Shown here: positions 1 through 7,167 of the stretch, in pieces
How positions within the stretch are numbered: the first letter of the stretch is position 1
How the letters are laid out: every line of letters starts with the position of its first letter
DNA from: Rhabdothermincola sp036846205
GTDB taxonomy: Bacteria > Actinomycetota > Acidimicrobiia > Acidimicrobiales > Acidimicrobilacustridaceae
Assembly (NCBI RefSeq): GCF_036846205.1
Contig: NZ_DAIUCK010000074.1
Coordinates: 1 to 17,282, forward strand
Direction of reading: 5' to 3'
Length of the DNA stretch: 17,282 bases
Translations under genes and position numbers: made by a program
The notes under the pieces: generated by a model
Databases searched by the model: none
What the model saw: only the letters and a program-made list of their open reading frames with translations
Told to the model about the DNA's origin: nothing

Positions 1-117
1 CGAACTGTTCAGGGATTCGCGGTGTGGGGCCGCGTGCTGGTGAACAGTTCGCTCACGTCTTCCGAACTGTTCAGGGATTCGCGGTGTGGGGCCGCGTGCT
101 GGTGAACAGTTCGCTCA
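1..117. repeat. Two tandem copies of a 55-bp palindromic unit (62-bp period)
   Basis: Positions 1-55 and 63-117 are identical, separated by the 7 bases at 56-62. Each copy has perfect 11-bp inverted arms, CGAACTGTTCA and TGAACAGTTCG (1-11 with 41-51; 63-73 with 103-113). Inside lies a smaller stem, CGCGG/CCGCG (18-22 with 30-34; 80-84 with 92-96). Each unit could form a nested hairpin in RNA or a cruciform in DNA. The stop codon of the minus-strand membrane-protein gene (115-117) lies at the inner edge of the second copy, so the units fall in its 3' untranslated region. They could act as a terminator, an mRNA-stabilising structure or a REP-like dispersed element. There is no T-run. The array may continue beyond the window start. 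Confidence 0.9.
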
Positions 118-951
118 GAAGCGGCGGGTCTTGGGCTGGAACGCGGCCTGCAGCTCCTCCGAGCTGAACGCGGCCGGGGCCTGCCCTCTCGATGCGAACA
201 GGTACAGCGCCGTGCGGTAGATGCCATTGAGGGCGCTGAGCACCACCGACGTGACCGCGATCCAGATGGCGGCGATGGCGATCCCGGCGATGGGGATGGC
301 GGGGACCACCACGAAGATGACGAGGAGCGCGGGCAGGACGACGAGCAGACCGAGGATGCCGAAGCCGCCCTGGGCGACGAGGTTCTCACCCCAGGTCTGC
401 TTGAACAGCGACGCGGACCGCTTGAGGGAGTCCACCGGCCCGGTACCCTCGACGACCACGACCGGTACCGCGAGCCAGGTGACGATCTCCCAGGCCATGC
501 CCACGAGCCTGACGACGATCTGGCCCAGGAACCCGGCTCGGTCGCGGAGGGCCTGGAGGATCAGCCCCACGGTGCCGGTGAGCATGGACCACAGGAACAA
601 CGGGCCGATCCGGGAGCTGGCCTGGCTGAAGGCGCTGGCGAGCGTCGGGTCGCCGCCGGTGAGCCGCTGGTAGGCGCCCGAGACCAGCACGGCGGCGAAG
701 TAGGTGACCACGAACGTGATGAGCAGGTACCCCACTGCGCCGACCACGTAGGTGAACGGCGTCGGGGTGATCTCGGTCTCGCCCGCCTGGGAGGTCGGGT
801 CAAGGGTGAGCCACACGGCACCACCGGCGGCGGCCATGACCACGATCGTGCACACGAAGCTGATCACCGGGATCACCGCCAGCTCCTTGTCGGCCTTGAG
901 GACCGCCCAGGACGACTTGGCGAGGGCCCAGCTGTTGGCGAGTCGACGCAT
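115..951 (-). CDS. DUF6159-like multi-pass membrane protein
   Basis: A 278-residue hydrophobic protein starting MRRLANSWALAKSSW. It begins with a short amphipathic segment containing an 'LKADKEL' motif, followed by about six membrane segments, and ends in a polar tail rich in Gln, Lys and Arg. This layout matches the DUF6159 integral membrane family as I remember it; no biochemical role is known to me. The start at 951 is chosen because the family-like N-terminus begins there. An ATG at 969 in the same frame is the alternative, and neither has a good Shine-Dalgarno. The frame stays open to 1197, but that extension overlaps carD and reads as antisense sequence. The gene is divergent from carD and its stop lies in the palindromic repeat. 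Function is unknown. Confidence 0.75.
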   Translation of the reverse strand: MRRLANSWALAKSSWAVLKADKELAVIPVISFVCTIVVMAAAGGAVWLTLDPTSQAGETEITPTPFTYVVGAVGYLLITFVVTYFAAVLVSGAYQRLTGGDPTLASAFSQASSRIGPLFLWSMLTGTVGLILQALRDRAGFLGQIVVRLVGMAWEIVTWLAVPVVVVEGTGPVDSLKRSASLFKQTWGENLVAQGGFGILGLLVVLPALLVIFVVVPAIPIAGIAIAAIWIAVTSVVLSALNGIYRTALYLFASRGQAPAAFSSEELQAAFQPKTRRF

Positions 952-1099
952 GGGGCAACGGTAGGTCATCACCGCTGAGGATGGGAGGGAGAAGTGACTC
1001 GGAGATGTCACCAGGCCTCTCTCTGGAGTTGCCCGATGGTGTGAATCGGCGGTCGATGAGGCACACTGGATGGTCCGCCGTTCCAGCCGGAGGTCGTCG

Positions 1100-1612
1100 G
1101 TGCGCTTCAGAGTCGGTTCGAAAGTCGTGTATCCCGCCCATGGCGTGGCCAAGATCGTGGCCCGCGAACCGAGGATGTTGGACGGCAAGAAGGTCACCTA
1201 CCTCGTGCTCTCGGTCCCGGAGCGTGGTTGGGGCACCTCCGGCGACATGAAGGTCTCGGTGCCCGAGGACCGGGCCGAAGACCTCGGGGTCCGTACGGCG
1301 ATTTCGGAGGAGGACGCCGAGGACGTCCTCCAGGTGCTCGCCGCCACCGACGTGCGGGTGCCGTCGAACTGGTCGCGCCGGTTCAAGAACCACCAGGAGA
1401 AGCTCAAGTCCGGCGACGTCTACGAGTGCGCCGAGGTGGTGCGCAACCTGGCGTTGCGCCAGCGCAACGGCTCGCTGTCCACGGCCGAGAAGTCGATGTA
1501 CGCCAAGGCCCGGCACATCCTCACCTCCGAGCTCGCCGTGTCGTGGAAGGTCGACGACGAAGAGGCCGCGCTGCGGGTCGATCGGGCTCTCGGGCTCGTC
1601 CCTGAGAACTGA
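1100..1612 (+). CDS. carD: CarD family RNA polymerase-binding transcription regulator
   Basis: CarD binds the RNA polymerase beta subunit and stabilises the open complex at many promoters, notably rRNA promoters in mycobacteria. The 170-residue product has an N-terminal RNAP-interaction domain (MRFRVGSKVVYPAHGVAKI; residues 1 to about 58) and a helical C-terminal DNA-binding domain. The 'PSNWSRRFK' segment holds Trp91, the likely counterpart of the mycobacterial tryptophan that wedges into the minor groove. It is slightly longer than mycobacterial CarD (about 162 residues), with extra residues around 41-51 (ERGWGTSGDMK). The GTG start at 1100 is supported by GGAGG at 1089-1093 with a 6-nt spacer. 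The in-frame ATG at 1070 lacks this and would add a basic tail. Its stop is about 10 nt from the end of the convergent secernin gene. Confidence 0.92.
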   Translation: MRFRVGSKVVYPAHGVAKIVAREPRMLDGKKVTYLVLSVPERGWGTSGDMKVSVPEDRAEDLGVRTAISEEDAEDVLQVLAATDVRVPSNWSRRFKNHQEKLKSGDVYECAEVVRNLALRQRNGSLSTAEKSMYAKARHILTSELAVSWKVDDEEAALRVDRALGLVPEN

Positions 1613-1622
1613 CAGGGCCCGC

Positions 1623-2846
1623 TCACACCCCGAGGCGCGCCAGCGCGCGGTCCACCCGCGCCCAGCTCTGCTCGACGAACGACGCTCGCCGAGCAGGATC
1701 GGCCGCGACCTGCTCGGCCTCCTCCCACAGCTCGTCCTCGAGCGGATCGAGCACTTCACGGATGCTCGCCAGCGCCTCGTCGGACCCGTCGCGGTCCCAC
1801 GGGTCGAGCTCGACCCGCTCACGAAGGGTGGCGAAGCGCCCGTAGGTGGCGACCTCGCCCAGCGCCCGAGGCGCGAGGGGGGCCGCCCCCTGCTCGACGA
1901 ACACCGGGAGGTACACGCTGACGCACGGGCTGCCCATCGCCACCCAGGCCCGCACGGACGGCTCGTCGCCGCCGTTCGCTCGCAGCTCGGCGATCATGGA
2001 CGAGGTCGTGCACTGGTAGCCGCGCACGTGCATGCACACCGTGATGCCGGTGCCATCGGCCTCGATGGCGGGATCCGGGAGGCCCCTGGTCGCCGTGGCG
2101 GGGATCGCCCGGGCTGCCTGCCCGTGATCGCGCAGTACCCGCCGCAGGTCCAGCGGTGACGGGGCGGGACCCGCGGCGTCGACCACCGGGCGGGTGGTCG
2201 CGAGCCGTACGTCGGCCAGCCCGGTCCAGGCCTGCGGGTCACGGAAGCGGTCCCAGTCGTCGCCCGGTCGCAGATCGACCGAGGCCCGGGTCCAGTCGTC
2301 CCGGATGCCGATCCGGTTGGAGATCGCGGCGCCGGATCCGGCCGCCACGGGGCGGGCCGCCCAGCGACGGCCGCTGGTCTCGAGCACCCAGCCCGATCGG
2401 GGATCCGCGATGAGGAACGACGAGAAGTAGGCCTCGTCGTCGATGGCATCGGCGATGCCACCCTGGCCGTGGCGCTCCAGCAGCGCGGTCATCAGGTCGA
2501 GGGCGTGGTCCGCGCTGCGGGCCCGCTCGAGGCCGAGGCGCACGAGGTCCATGCCGATCAGAGCGGGCGGCGCGGCGTTCGGGTCGTCGACGGTCCAGAC
2601 CTTCTCGTTGCCGATGGCCACCCCGTGCTCGTTGACGCCGTGCTCGAAGCCCCACAGCCAGTCGGGCCGGGCTCCGATCAGGGCCGCGGCCCCCTCGTCG
2701 GCGAGCGACAGGTACTGGGTGCGCAGCTCGCCGCCGCGGTCGCGGCGGCGGTGCGCCTCGATGAGCTGCACCTCACGCACCGGTCGGTCGGAGTTCTTGG
2801 CGAACAGCGTGCGGCCGGGTTGGATCGAGCACAGCGTGTCGCACAT
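1623..2846 (-). CDS. Secernin / peptidase C69 family N-terminal nucleophile hydrolase
   Basis: A 407-residue protein beginning MCDTLCSIQPGRTLFAKNSD. Cys2, exposed after Met removal, would be the N-terminal nucleophile of the Ntn-hydrolase fold. 'AKNSDRP.REVQ' (about residues 16-27) and 'GVNEHGVAIGNEKVW' (about 70-84) are typical of secernins and C69 dipeptidases. Members hydrolyse peptides or other amide bonds, but the substrate here cannot be read from sequence. There is no signal peptide, so it is probably cytoplasmic. The ATG at 2846 places Cys at position 2, which supports this start despite no clear Shine-Dalgarno. It lies 39 nt after the SRPBCC gene on the same strand and is probably the last gene of that unit. 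It ends about 10 nt from the carD stop, in tail-to-tail arrangement. Confidence 0.88.
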   Translation of the reverse strand: MCDTLCSIQPGRTLFAKNSDRPVREVQLIEAHRRRDRGGELRTQYLSLADEGAAALIGARPDWLWGFEHGVNEHGVAIGNEKVWTVDDPNAAPPALIGMDLVRLGLERARSADHALDLMTALLERHGQGGIADAIDDEAYFSSFLIADPRSGWVLETSGRRWAARPVAAGSGAAISNRIGIRDDWTRASVDLRPGDDWDRFRDPQAWTGLADVRLATTRPVVDAAGPAPSPLDLRRVLRDHGQAARAIPATATRGLPDPAIEADGTGITVCMHVRGYQCTTSSMIAELRANGGDEPSVRAWVAMGSPCVSVYLPVFVEQGAAPLAPRALGEVATYGRFATLRERVELDPWDRDGSDEALASIREVLDPLEDELWEEAEQVAADPARRASFVEQSWARVDRALARLGV

Positions 2847-2885
2847 CGAGCGGCACGCTACCCGGGGGTCGCGTGGCCGTGCGGA

Positions 2886-3362
2886 TCATCGAGCGGCGGC
2901 GGTCACCACCTGCTCGAACTGGCGGACGCCGGCTCGCACGATCTGATCGTGCGACCAGGCCAGGAGCGGCCGGACCACTCGGGCCAGCCGGCCGATCGCG
3001 GGGTTGGTGGGGGTCAGTGCCCAGCACAGCCGGGCCCGACAGCCGCCGGGTACCTCGAGCAGCTCCAGGCGGGCCGGTCCTGCCAGGTCGCCGGCGACCG
3101 TCGTTCCGACGACGGCCCGCTCGACCAGCTCGACGACCTGGACCTCGAAGCGCAGGGTGTAGGGCAGGGGGGCGCGGACCTCGAACCGGGCCCGTGCCCC
3201 TCGATACAGGCCGTCGGCGTCGAAGGTGCGCAACCAGCGCCACCACCGCGGGAAGTCCTCGGTCCGCTCGATCAGCGCCCAGAACGCGCCGGCGGTGACC
3301 GGGAAGGTCCAGGTTCGGTCGAACCGGAACGGTGCGGCTGCCGCCGCTGGCGAGATCGCCAC
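2886..3362 (-). CDS. SRPBCC-fold (START/polyketide cyclase-like) protein
   Basis: A small protein of about 158 residues. It opens with a strand-like 'FRFDRTWTFPVTAGAFWALIERTEDFPRWWRWLR', typical of SRPBCC ligand-binding proteins where a first strand is followed by the 'W..l.d...yp.W' helix. It then has alternating strands (ARFEVRAPLPYTLRFEVQVVEL, TTVAGDLAGPARLELLEV) and a long C-terminal helix. The family binds hydrophobic ligands in a deep cavity; the ligand here is unknown. The start is uncertain. GTG at 3362 has GAGG 8 nt upstream on the minus strand. GTG at 3392 would add ten residues (MTALLCEAGP) but has no ribosome site. It sits between the ABC ATPase gene and the secernin gene on the same strand. 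Confidence 0.75.
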   Translation of the reverse strand: MAISPAAAAAPFRFDRTWTFPVTAGAFWALIERTEDFPRWWRWLRTFDADGLYRGARARFEVRAPLPYTLRFEVQVVELVERAVVGTTVAGDLAGPARLELLEVPGGCRARLCWALTPTNPAIGRLARVVRPLLAWSHDQIVRAGVRQFEQVVTAAAR

Positions 3363-3461
3363 CGGTCCAGCCTCGCAGAGCAGTGCGGTCACGTGCCGGG
3401 TCAGCCAGCCGATCGCCTCGCGCCACGACGTGGAACGGCCTGGGGCGGCGTGGGCCGGCGC

Positions 3462-4184
3462 TCAGGCACCGACGAGAGTGCGGATCTTCTCCGGGTTGGC
3501 CGGCCCGTCGTAGTGGAGCTGGCCGTCCTGCAGGCCGACGCAGCGGGTGGCCTTGGGAGCAAGGTCGAGCTGGTGGGTGGAGACGATCACCGCCGCGCCC
3601 TGTTCGGCTACGTCCGCGAGCACGTCCACCAGGGTCTCCTGGCCCGGGGTGTCGAGGCCGACGAAGGGCTCGTCGATCAGCAACAGGCTGAACGGCCGGA
3701 TCAGGCCGAGGATCAGCGCAGCCTTCTGGCGGAGCCCCCGGCTGAACTTGGCCGGCAGGTCGTCGGCGCGCTCGGTGAGGTTGAACATCTCGAGCAGGTC
3801 GTCGGCGTAGCTCTCCCAGTCCTGGGTGCCGTGCAGCCTGGCGATGTACTCGATGTGCTCGTTCACGCTGAGGTCGTCGTAGAGCACCGGCGCGTCGGGC
3901 AGGTAGGAGGTGGCCGCCCGGGCTTCGATGCTCCCGACGGGCTGGCCGAGCACGTAGGCGTGGCCCTCGTTCGCCTGGAGCAACCCGGCGCACAGCCCGA
4001 GGAACGTCGATTTCCCCGCCCCGTTCGGCCCCACGAGCATCACCAGCTCACCGGGCTGCACCACCAGGTCGACCGGGGAGAGGCCCATGCCGTCGCCGTA
4101 GTCCTTGGCGAGCCCGGCGACCTCCAGCGCGGCGTCCGGGTGGGCCGCGGGCGGCGGAGGCGGGGCGGGCATGGCGAAGGTCAT
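3462..4184 (-). CDS. ABC transporter ATP-binding protein
   Basis: A 240-residue nucleotide-binding domain. Walker A is GPNGAGKST (residues 52-60). Walker B is 'LLLIDEPFVGLD', with the catalytic Glu in DEP, and the H-loop His is in 'VSTHQLD'. The signature is 'FSRGLRQK' rather than the usual LSGGQ, a variation common in exporters with two unlike domains. The N-terminus has a Pro/Ala-rich stretch (PAPPPPPAAHP) before the domain. The ATG at 4184 lies 7 nt after the permease stop (4192-4194), so the two genes are probably translationally coupled; upstream extension to 4295 overlaps the permease and is spurious. It likely energises the neighbouring membrane protein. The transported substrate cannot be inferred. 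Confidence 0.92.
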   Translation of the reverse strand: MTFAMPAPPPPPAAHPDAALEVAGLAKDYGDGMGLSPVDLVVQPGELVMLVGPNGAGKSTFLGLCAGLLQANEGHAYVLGQPVGSIEARAATSYLPDAPVLYDDLSVNEHIEYIARLHGTQDWESYADDLLEMFNLTERADDLPAKFSRGLRQKAALILGLIRPFSLLLIDEPFVGLDTPGQETLVDVLADVAEQGAAVIVSTHQLDLAPKATRCVGLQDGQLHYDGPANPEKIRTLVGA

Positions 4185-4191
4185 GGCGGGC

Positions 4192-5745
4192 TCACAGGTG
4201 CTTGGGTTTGCGGTACCGGAGCCAGAGGAACGCTCCGAGCAGCCCGAACAAGCTATAGGTGGTGGCGCTCTGCACCGCCGGCAGGTCGAGGGCATCCGCG
4301 TCGCTGCCGGCCGCGAGCAACGGCAGCAGGCCCACCACGACCAGGGCGGGGGGCAGCACCAGCCGGCCGAGCAGGACGAACCCCATCATGTCCGGCCCCA
4401 GCCCCGCCATCTGGGCCACGTCGGGAGCGCCCTGGGAGGTGCCGACGGCCGCTCCGAGGGCTGCCGCGCCGGCGGCCGTGACCAGCGTCGCGGGTGCCAG
4501 CCGCACCACCACCTCGACGGGGACCAGCACCATCGACGAGGCCACCCCGATGAGATACACGATCGTCATCACCACGAAGGCTGCGGGCACGTGCTGGAGC
4601 AGCACCCGCCCCGGCTCCATGGGGAAGCTCTCCCAGCGGGTGGGGTGGTCGACCTCCTGGGCGATCGGCTCGGCGGCGTCGTATCCCGCCACGTAGAGGG
4701 CCAGGCCGCTGGCCACGATCATGGGGGTGACACCGCGCCAGGCCGCGCCGGCGGCCAGGCCCGCGGCCACCCCGAGCAGCGCCAGGCGCACCAGGCGCAC
4801 GGCGGGGAAGCGGGCCACGCTCTGCCAGTCCCGCCGCCAGACCGCCGGCAGCCGCCCACCCCGCCGGAGGTGGATCCACGGCTTGGCTCGGGGTCGTTCC
4901 TGGGAGAGCTGCCGGCGCAGCAACACGACGGTGCGGACGTCCTGCAAGGTGACGGCGAAGCGCAACTGCGAGATCAGCCCGGCCCGCCGCATGGCCGCCT
5001 CGATCGACAGTCCCCCGACGTTCGCCAGCCCGACGAGGGGCACCGCGACCGCGACCGCTACGCCGACCAGCGCCATCGGGGCGATCTCGATGGGCCAGAA
5101 CGCCAACCGGGCCAGCAGGGTGAGCGGCGAGGTGGTGGTTCCAGCGAGCAGGTCGAGCACCGACCATCCCACGATCGCCCCCGCGACCAGGTTGGCCGCC
5201 AGCCATCCGACCCGCCGGCCCGACAGCACCATGGCCACCCCGGCGGCCAGCACCGCGAGCAGGGCGAAGGTCACCGCGCAGGCGGCGATGGCCGCCGCCA
5301 CGTTCACGGGTAGGCGCCGAGCGGCGAGCTCACCGACGATCGCGCCGACCACCGCACCGGCGAAGGCCAGGAACCGGAGCTGCTTGAGCGCCGGGCCTCG
5401 CAGCGCCAGGTTGCGGTCGACCGGTGCGCCCAGCTCGTGCAGCACCACGGGTCCTTCCAGCACGAGGGGCCCGCCTCGCCCGCCGGATCGGGCACCGATG
5501 CCGATGGCCACCGCGAAGATCAGCCCGAGCACGGGCACGGCGTCGTGCAGGAACGTCAACGCCTCGTCGTTCGACAGCCGATCGTCGGGCAGCCGGCCCG
5601 CGGCGAACAACACGAAGATCACCCCGGCCAGGGCCGCGATGTAGACCCGGTAGAGGGCGTCGACCCAGTGGACGTCGGCCAGGCGGTTGCGGCGTCGGGT
5701 CCGTCGCAGCTCGCGCAGGGCATCGGCGCCGGCCTGGGAGGTCAC
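4192..5745 (-). CDS. Polytopic membrane protein, likely the permease partner of the ABC ATPase
   Basis: A 517-residue protein with roughly ten to twelve hydrophobic segments in two blocks. The first covers about residues 35-240. A soluble basic stretch (about 245-320) separates it from the second block (about 325-510). The C-terminus is short and basic (LRYRKPKHL). It resembles the large fused permeases encoded beside a single ATPase in actinobacteria (perhaps DUF6297-type), but I do not recognise a specific family. The GTG start at 5745 is preferred because the protein becomes coherent there; the frame upstream to 6111 is antisense to cobF. There is no Shine-Dalgarno. A TACATT box at 5752-5757 on the minus strand ends 6 nt before the GTG, suggesting a leaderless transcript. 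Confidence 0.8.
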   Translation of the reverse strand: MTSQAGADALRELRRTRRRNRLADVHWVDALYRVYIAALAGVIFVLFAAGRLPDDRLSNDEALTFLHDAVPVLGLIFAVAIGIGARSGGRGGPLVLEGPVVLHELGAPVDRNLALRGPALKQLRFLAFAGAVVGAIVGELAARRLPVNVAAAIAACAVTFALLAVLAAGVAMVLSGRRVGWLAANLVAGAIVGWSVLDLLAGTTTSPLTLLARLAFWPIEIAPMALVGVAVAVAVPLVGLANVGGLSIEAAMRRAGLISQLRFAVTLQDVRTVVLLRRQLSQERPRAKPWIHLRRGGRLPAVWRRDWQSVARFPAVRLVRLALLGVAAGLAAGAAWRGVTPMIVASGLALYVAGYDAAEPIAQEVDHPTRWESFPMEPGRVLLQHVPAAFVVMTIVYLIGVASSMVLVPVEVVVRLAPATLVTAAGAAALGAAVGTSQGAPDVAQMAGLGPDMMGFVLLGRLVLPPALVVVGLLPLLAAGSDADALDLPAVQSATTYSLFGLLGAFLWLRYRKPKHL

Positions 5746-5868
5746 GGGTGGAATGTACCGAGCCGACGGACGGGGCCCGAAGCCGGCGGGCCGGGCCGGC
5801 TCGGGGACGGCGCGATCGGTAGGTTCCCCCCGGTGGAGCGACAGGCATCGGTGGTCGGAGCGTGCACG

Positions 5869-6612
5869 GTGGTAGTGGTCGGGATCGGTCCGGGCGATCC
5901 CGGGATGGTGACGGTGCATGCCCTCGAGGCGCTGGCATCGGTGGATCTCGTGGTGGTGTTCGACAAGGGCGAGCGGGCCGGCGAGCTGCTCGCGCTGCGC
6001 CGGGAGGTACTCGACCGGGCGAGTGCCGGCACGCCGCCTCGGGTGGTCACGCTGGCCGATCCGGAGCGGGACCCTGAGGGCACCTACGCCGAAGCGGTGC
6101 GGGAGTGGCACCGGGCCCGCGCCGAGCTCCTCGAGCGGTTGCTGGTCGAGGAGGTGTCACCAGGCACGCGGGTCGGCCTGCCGGTCTGGGGGGACCCGTC
6201 GCTGTACGACAGCACGCTGCGGCTGCTCGACGAGCTGAACGCCCGGGGTCGGATCCGGGTGGATGTCGAGGTCGTCCCCGGTGTGAGCAGCCTCCAGCTC
6301 CTGGCGGCTCGCCACCGCATCGTCCTGCACCGGGTGGGGGGATCGCTCCTCGTGACCACCGGCCGCCAACTGCGGGCGGGAGTGCCCGCGGGCATCGACG
6401 ACGTGGCGGTGTTCCTCGACGGCTCGTGCAGCTTCACCCTGCTGCGGGACGAGGGTTGGCACATCTTCTGGGGGGCGTACCTGGGGATGCCCGGGGAGGT
6501 GCTCATGTCCGGGCCGCTCGACGAGGTGGCCGAGGCGATCGTGCGTCGGCGGGAGGCGCTGCGGCGGGAGCGGGGGTGGATCTTCGATCTGTACCTGCTC
6601 CGCAAGCGTTGA
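5869..6612 (+). CDS. cobF: Precorrin-6A synthase (deacetylating), CobF
   Basis: CobF methylates C1 of precorrin-5 using SAM and releases the extruded acetyl group, giving precorrin-6A. This step belongs to the aerobic cobalamin pathway. The 247-residue protein has the tetrapyrrole methylase fold: glycine-rich N-terminal 'VVGIGPGDPGMVT', 'VFDKGERAGELLALRREVL' characteristic of CobF, 'GLPVWGDPSLYDST', 'VVPGVSSLQLLAARH', and a C-terminus 'HIFWGAYLGMPGEVLMSG...GWIFDLYLLRKR' also typical of CobF. The start is uncertain: GTG at 5869 has GGAG at 5857-5860 with an 8-nt spacer, while GTGs at 5833 and 5851 are alternatives. It is on the opposite strand to, and 3 kb away from, the other cobalamin genes. 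It is divergent from the permease gene, and the 123 bp between them show no other feature beyond the proposed TACATT box. Confidence 0.93.
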   Translation: MVVVGIGPGDPGMVTVHALEALASVDLVVVFDKGERAGELLALRREVLDRASAGTPPRVVTLADPERDPEGTYAEAVREWHRARAELLERLLVEEVSPGTRVGLPVWGDPSLYDSTLRLLDELNARGRIRVDVEVVPGVSSLQLLAARHRIVLHRVGGSLLVTTGRQLRAGVPAGIDDVAVFLDGSCSFTLLRDEGWHIFWGAYLGMPGEVLMSGPLDEVAEAIVRRREALRRERGWIFDLYLLRKR

Positions 6613-6635
6613 CGGGCGACCGCTCCCGAGATTTT

Positions 6636-6673
6636 TCTGGACATAATCCAGATTCAGATTTAGTCTGTAACTT
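6636..6673 (+). promoter_or_regulatory. furA promoter with overlapping palindrome (Fur-type operator); likely leaderless
   Basis: In this locally AT-rich stretch, TGGACA (6638-6643) is a 5/6 match to the -35 consensus. It lies 17 nt before TAGTCT (6661-6666), a plausible -10. Transcription would start at or next to the GTG of furA at 6674, so the mRNA would be leaderless, as described for mycobacterial furA. A perfect inverted repeat, TCTGGA-CATAA-TCCAGA (6636-6652), covers the -35. It resembles the autoregulatory FurA site of mycobacteria and streptomycetes as I recall it. Occupation by FurA would block RNA polymerase, and oxidation of FurA would release furA and katG. Confidence 0.7.
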
Positions 6674-7114
6674 GTGACAGTCCACGATCCTCGTGACGGT
6701 GGTTTCGAGGAGATCCTGCGTGGGCACGGCCTGAGCGTGACCGCCCAGCGTCTCGCGGTGTTGCGAGTCGTCTCCTCCCGCCCGCATGCCACCGCGGCGG
6801 AGATCGAGTCCGCGGTGCGCGCCGAGCTCGGCGCGGTGTCGAAGCAGGCCGTCTACGACGCGCTGACCACGCTGTGGGAGTACGGCGTGATCCGCCGTAT
6901 CCGCCCGGCAGGGTCGCCTGCCCGCTACGAGGCCCGGGTAGGGGACAACCACCACCACCTGGTCTGCCGGGAGTGCGGCCGCACCGTTGACGTCGACTGC
7001 GCCACCGGAGCCGTGCCCTGCCTCACCCCGTCGGACGATGCCGGCTTCGACATCGACGAGGCCGAGGTCGTCTTCTGGGGGCGATGTCCTTCGTGCGCCT
7101 CCAACCCGTCCTGA
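6674..7114 (+). CDS. furA: Fur family transcriptional repressor, FurA-like
   Basis: A 146-residue Fur protein. The winged-helix DNA-binding domain covers about residues 8-85: 'LSVTAQRLAVLRVV' and the recognition region 'VSKQAVYDALTTLWEYGVIRRI'. A dimerisation and metal-binding domain follows, with a His run (NHHHLVC, His93-95) and two CxxC pairs (Cys98/Cys101 and Cys138/Cys141) expected to hold structural zinc. Members of this branch repress themselves and an adjacent katG, and respond to iron and peroxide. The GTG start has no Shine-Dalgarno but follows a good promoter at the right distance for leaderless expression. katG starts 53 nt downstream on the same strand, with a short repeated 'CCGACCAGC' motif in between, so co-transcription is likely. 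Confidence 0.93.
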   Translation: MTVHDPRDGGFEEILRGHGLSVTAQRLAVLRVVSSRPHATAAEIESAVRAELGAVSKQAVYDALTTLWEYGVIRRIRPAGSPARYEARVGDNHHHLVCRECGRTVDVDCATGAVPCLTPSDDAGFDIDEAEVVFWGRCPSCASNPS

Positions 7115-7167
7115 CCGCCGACCGTCCAGCCCGACCAGCCCGACCAGCCACCATCCGGAGGTGTCCC

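Noticed and set aside
1..51. GAACTGTTC arms as LexA/SOS boxes
   Set aside because: The actinobacterial SOS box needs GAAC and GTTC four bases apart; here the spacing is one base.
1..117. CRISPR array or integron attC sites
   Set aside because: Units are separated by only 7 bases, so there are no spacers, and no attC-type GTTRRRY/RYYYAAC boxes or integrase are present.
2469..4481. Long plus-strand open frame of 670 codons
   Set aside because: It is antisense to the secernin, SRPBCC, ATPase and permease genes, which have clear family motifs. Its product is low-complexity and typical of GC-rich shadow frames.
4105..5313. Long plus-strand open frame opposite the permease gene
   Set aside because: The His/Gly/Arg/Gln-rich product shows no domain and mirrors the hydrophobic codons of the real gene.
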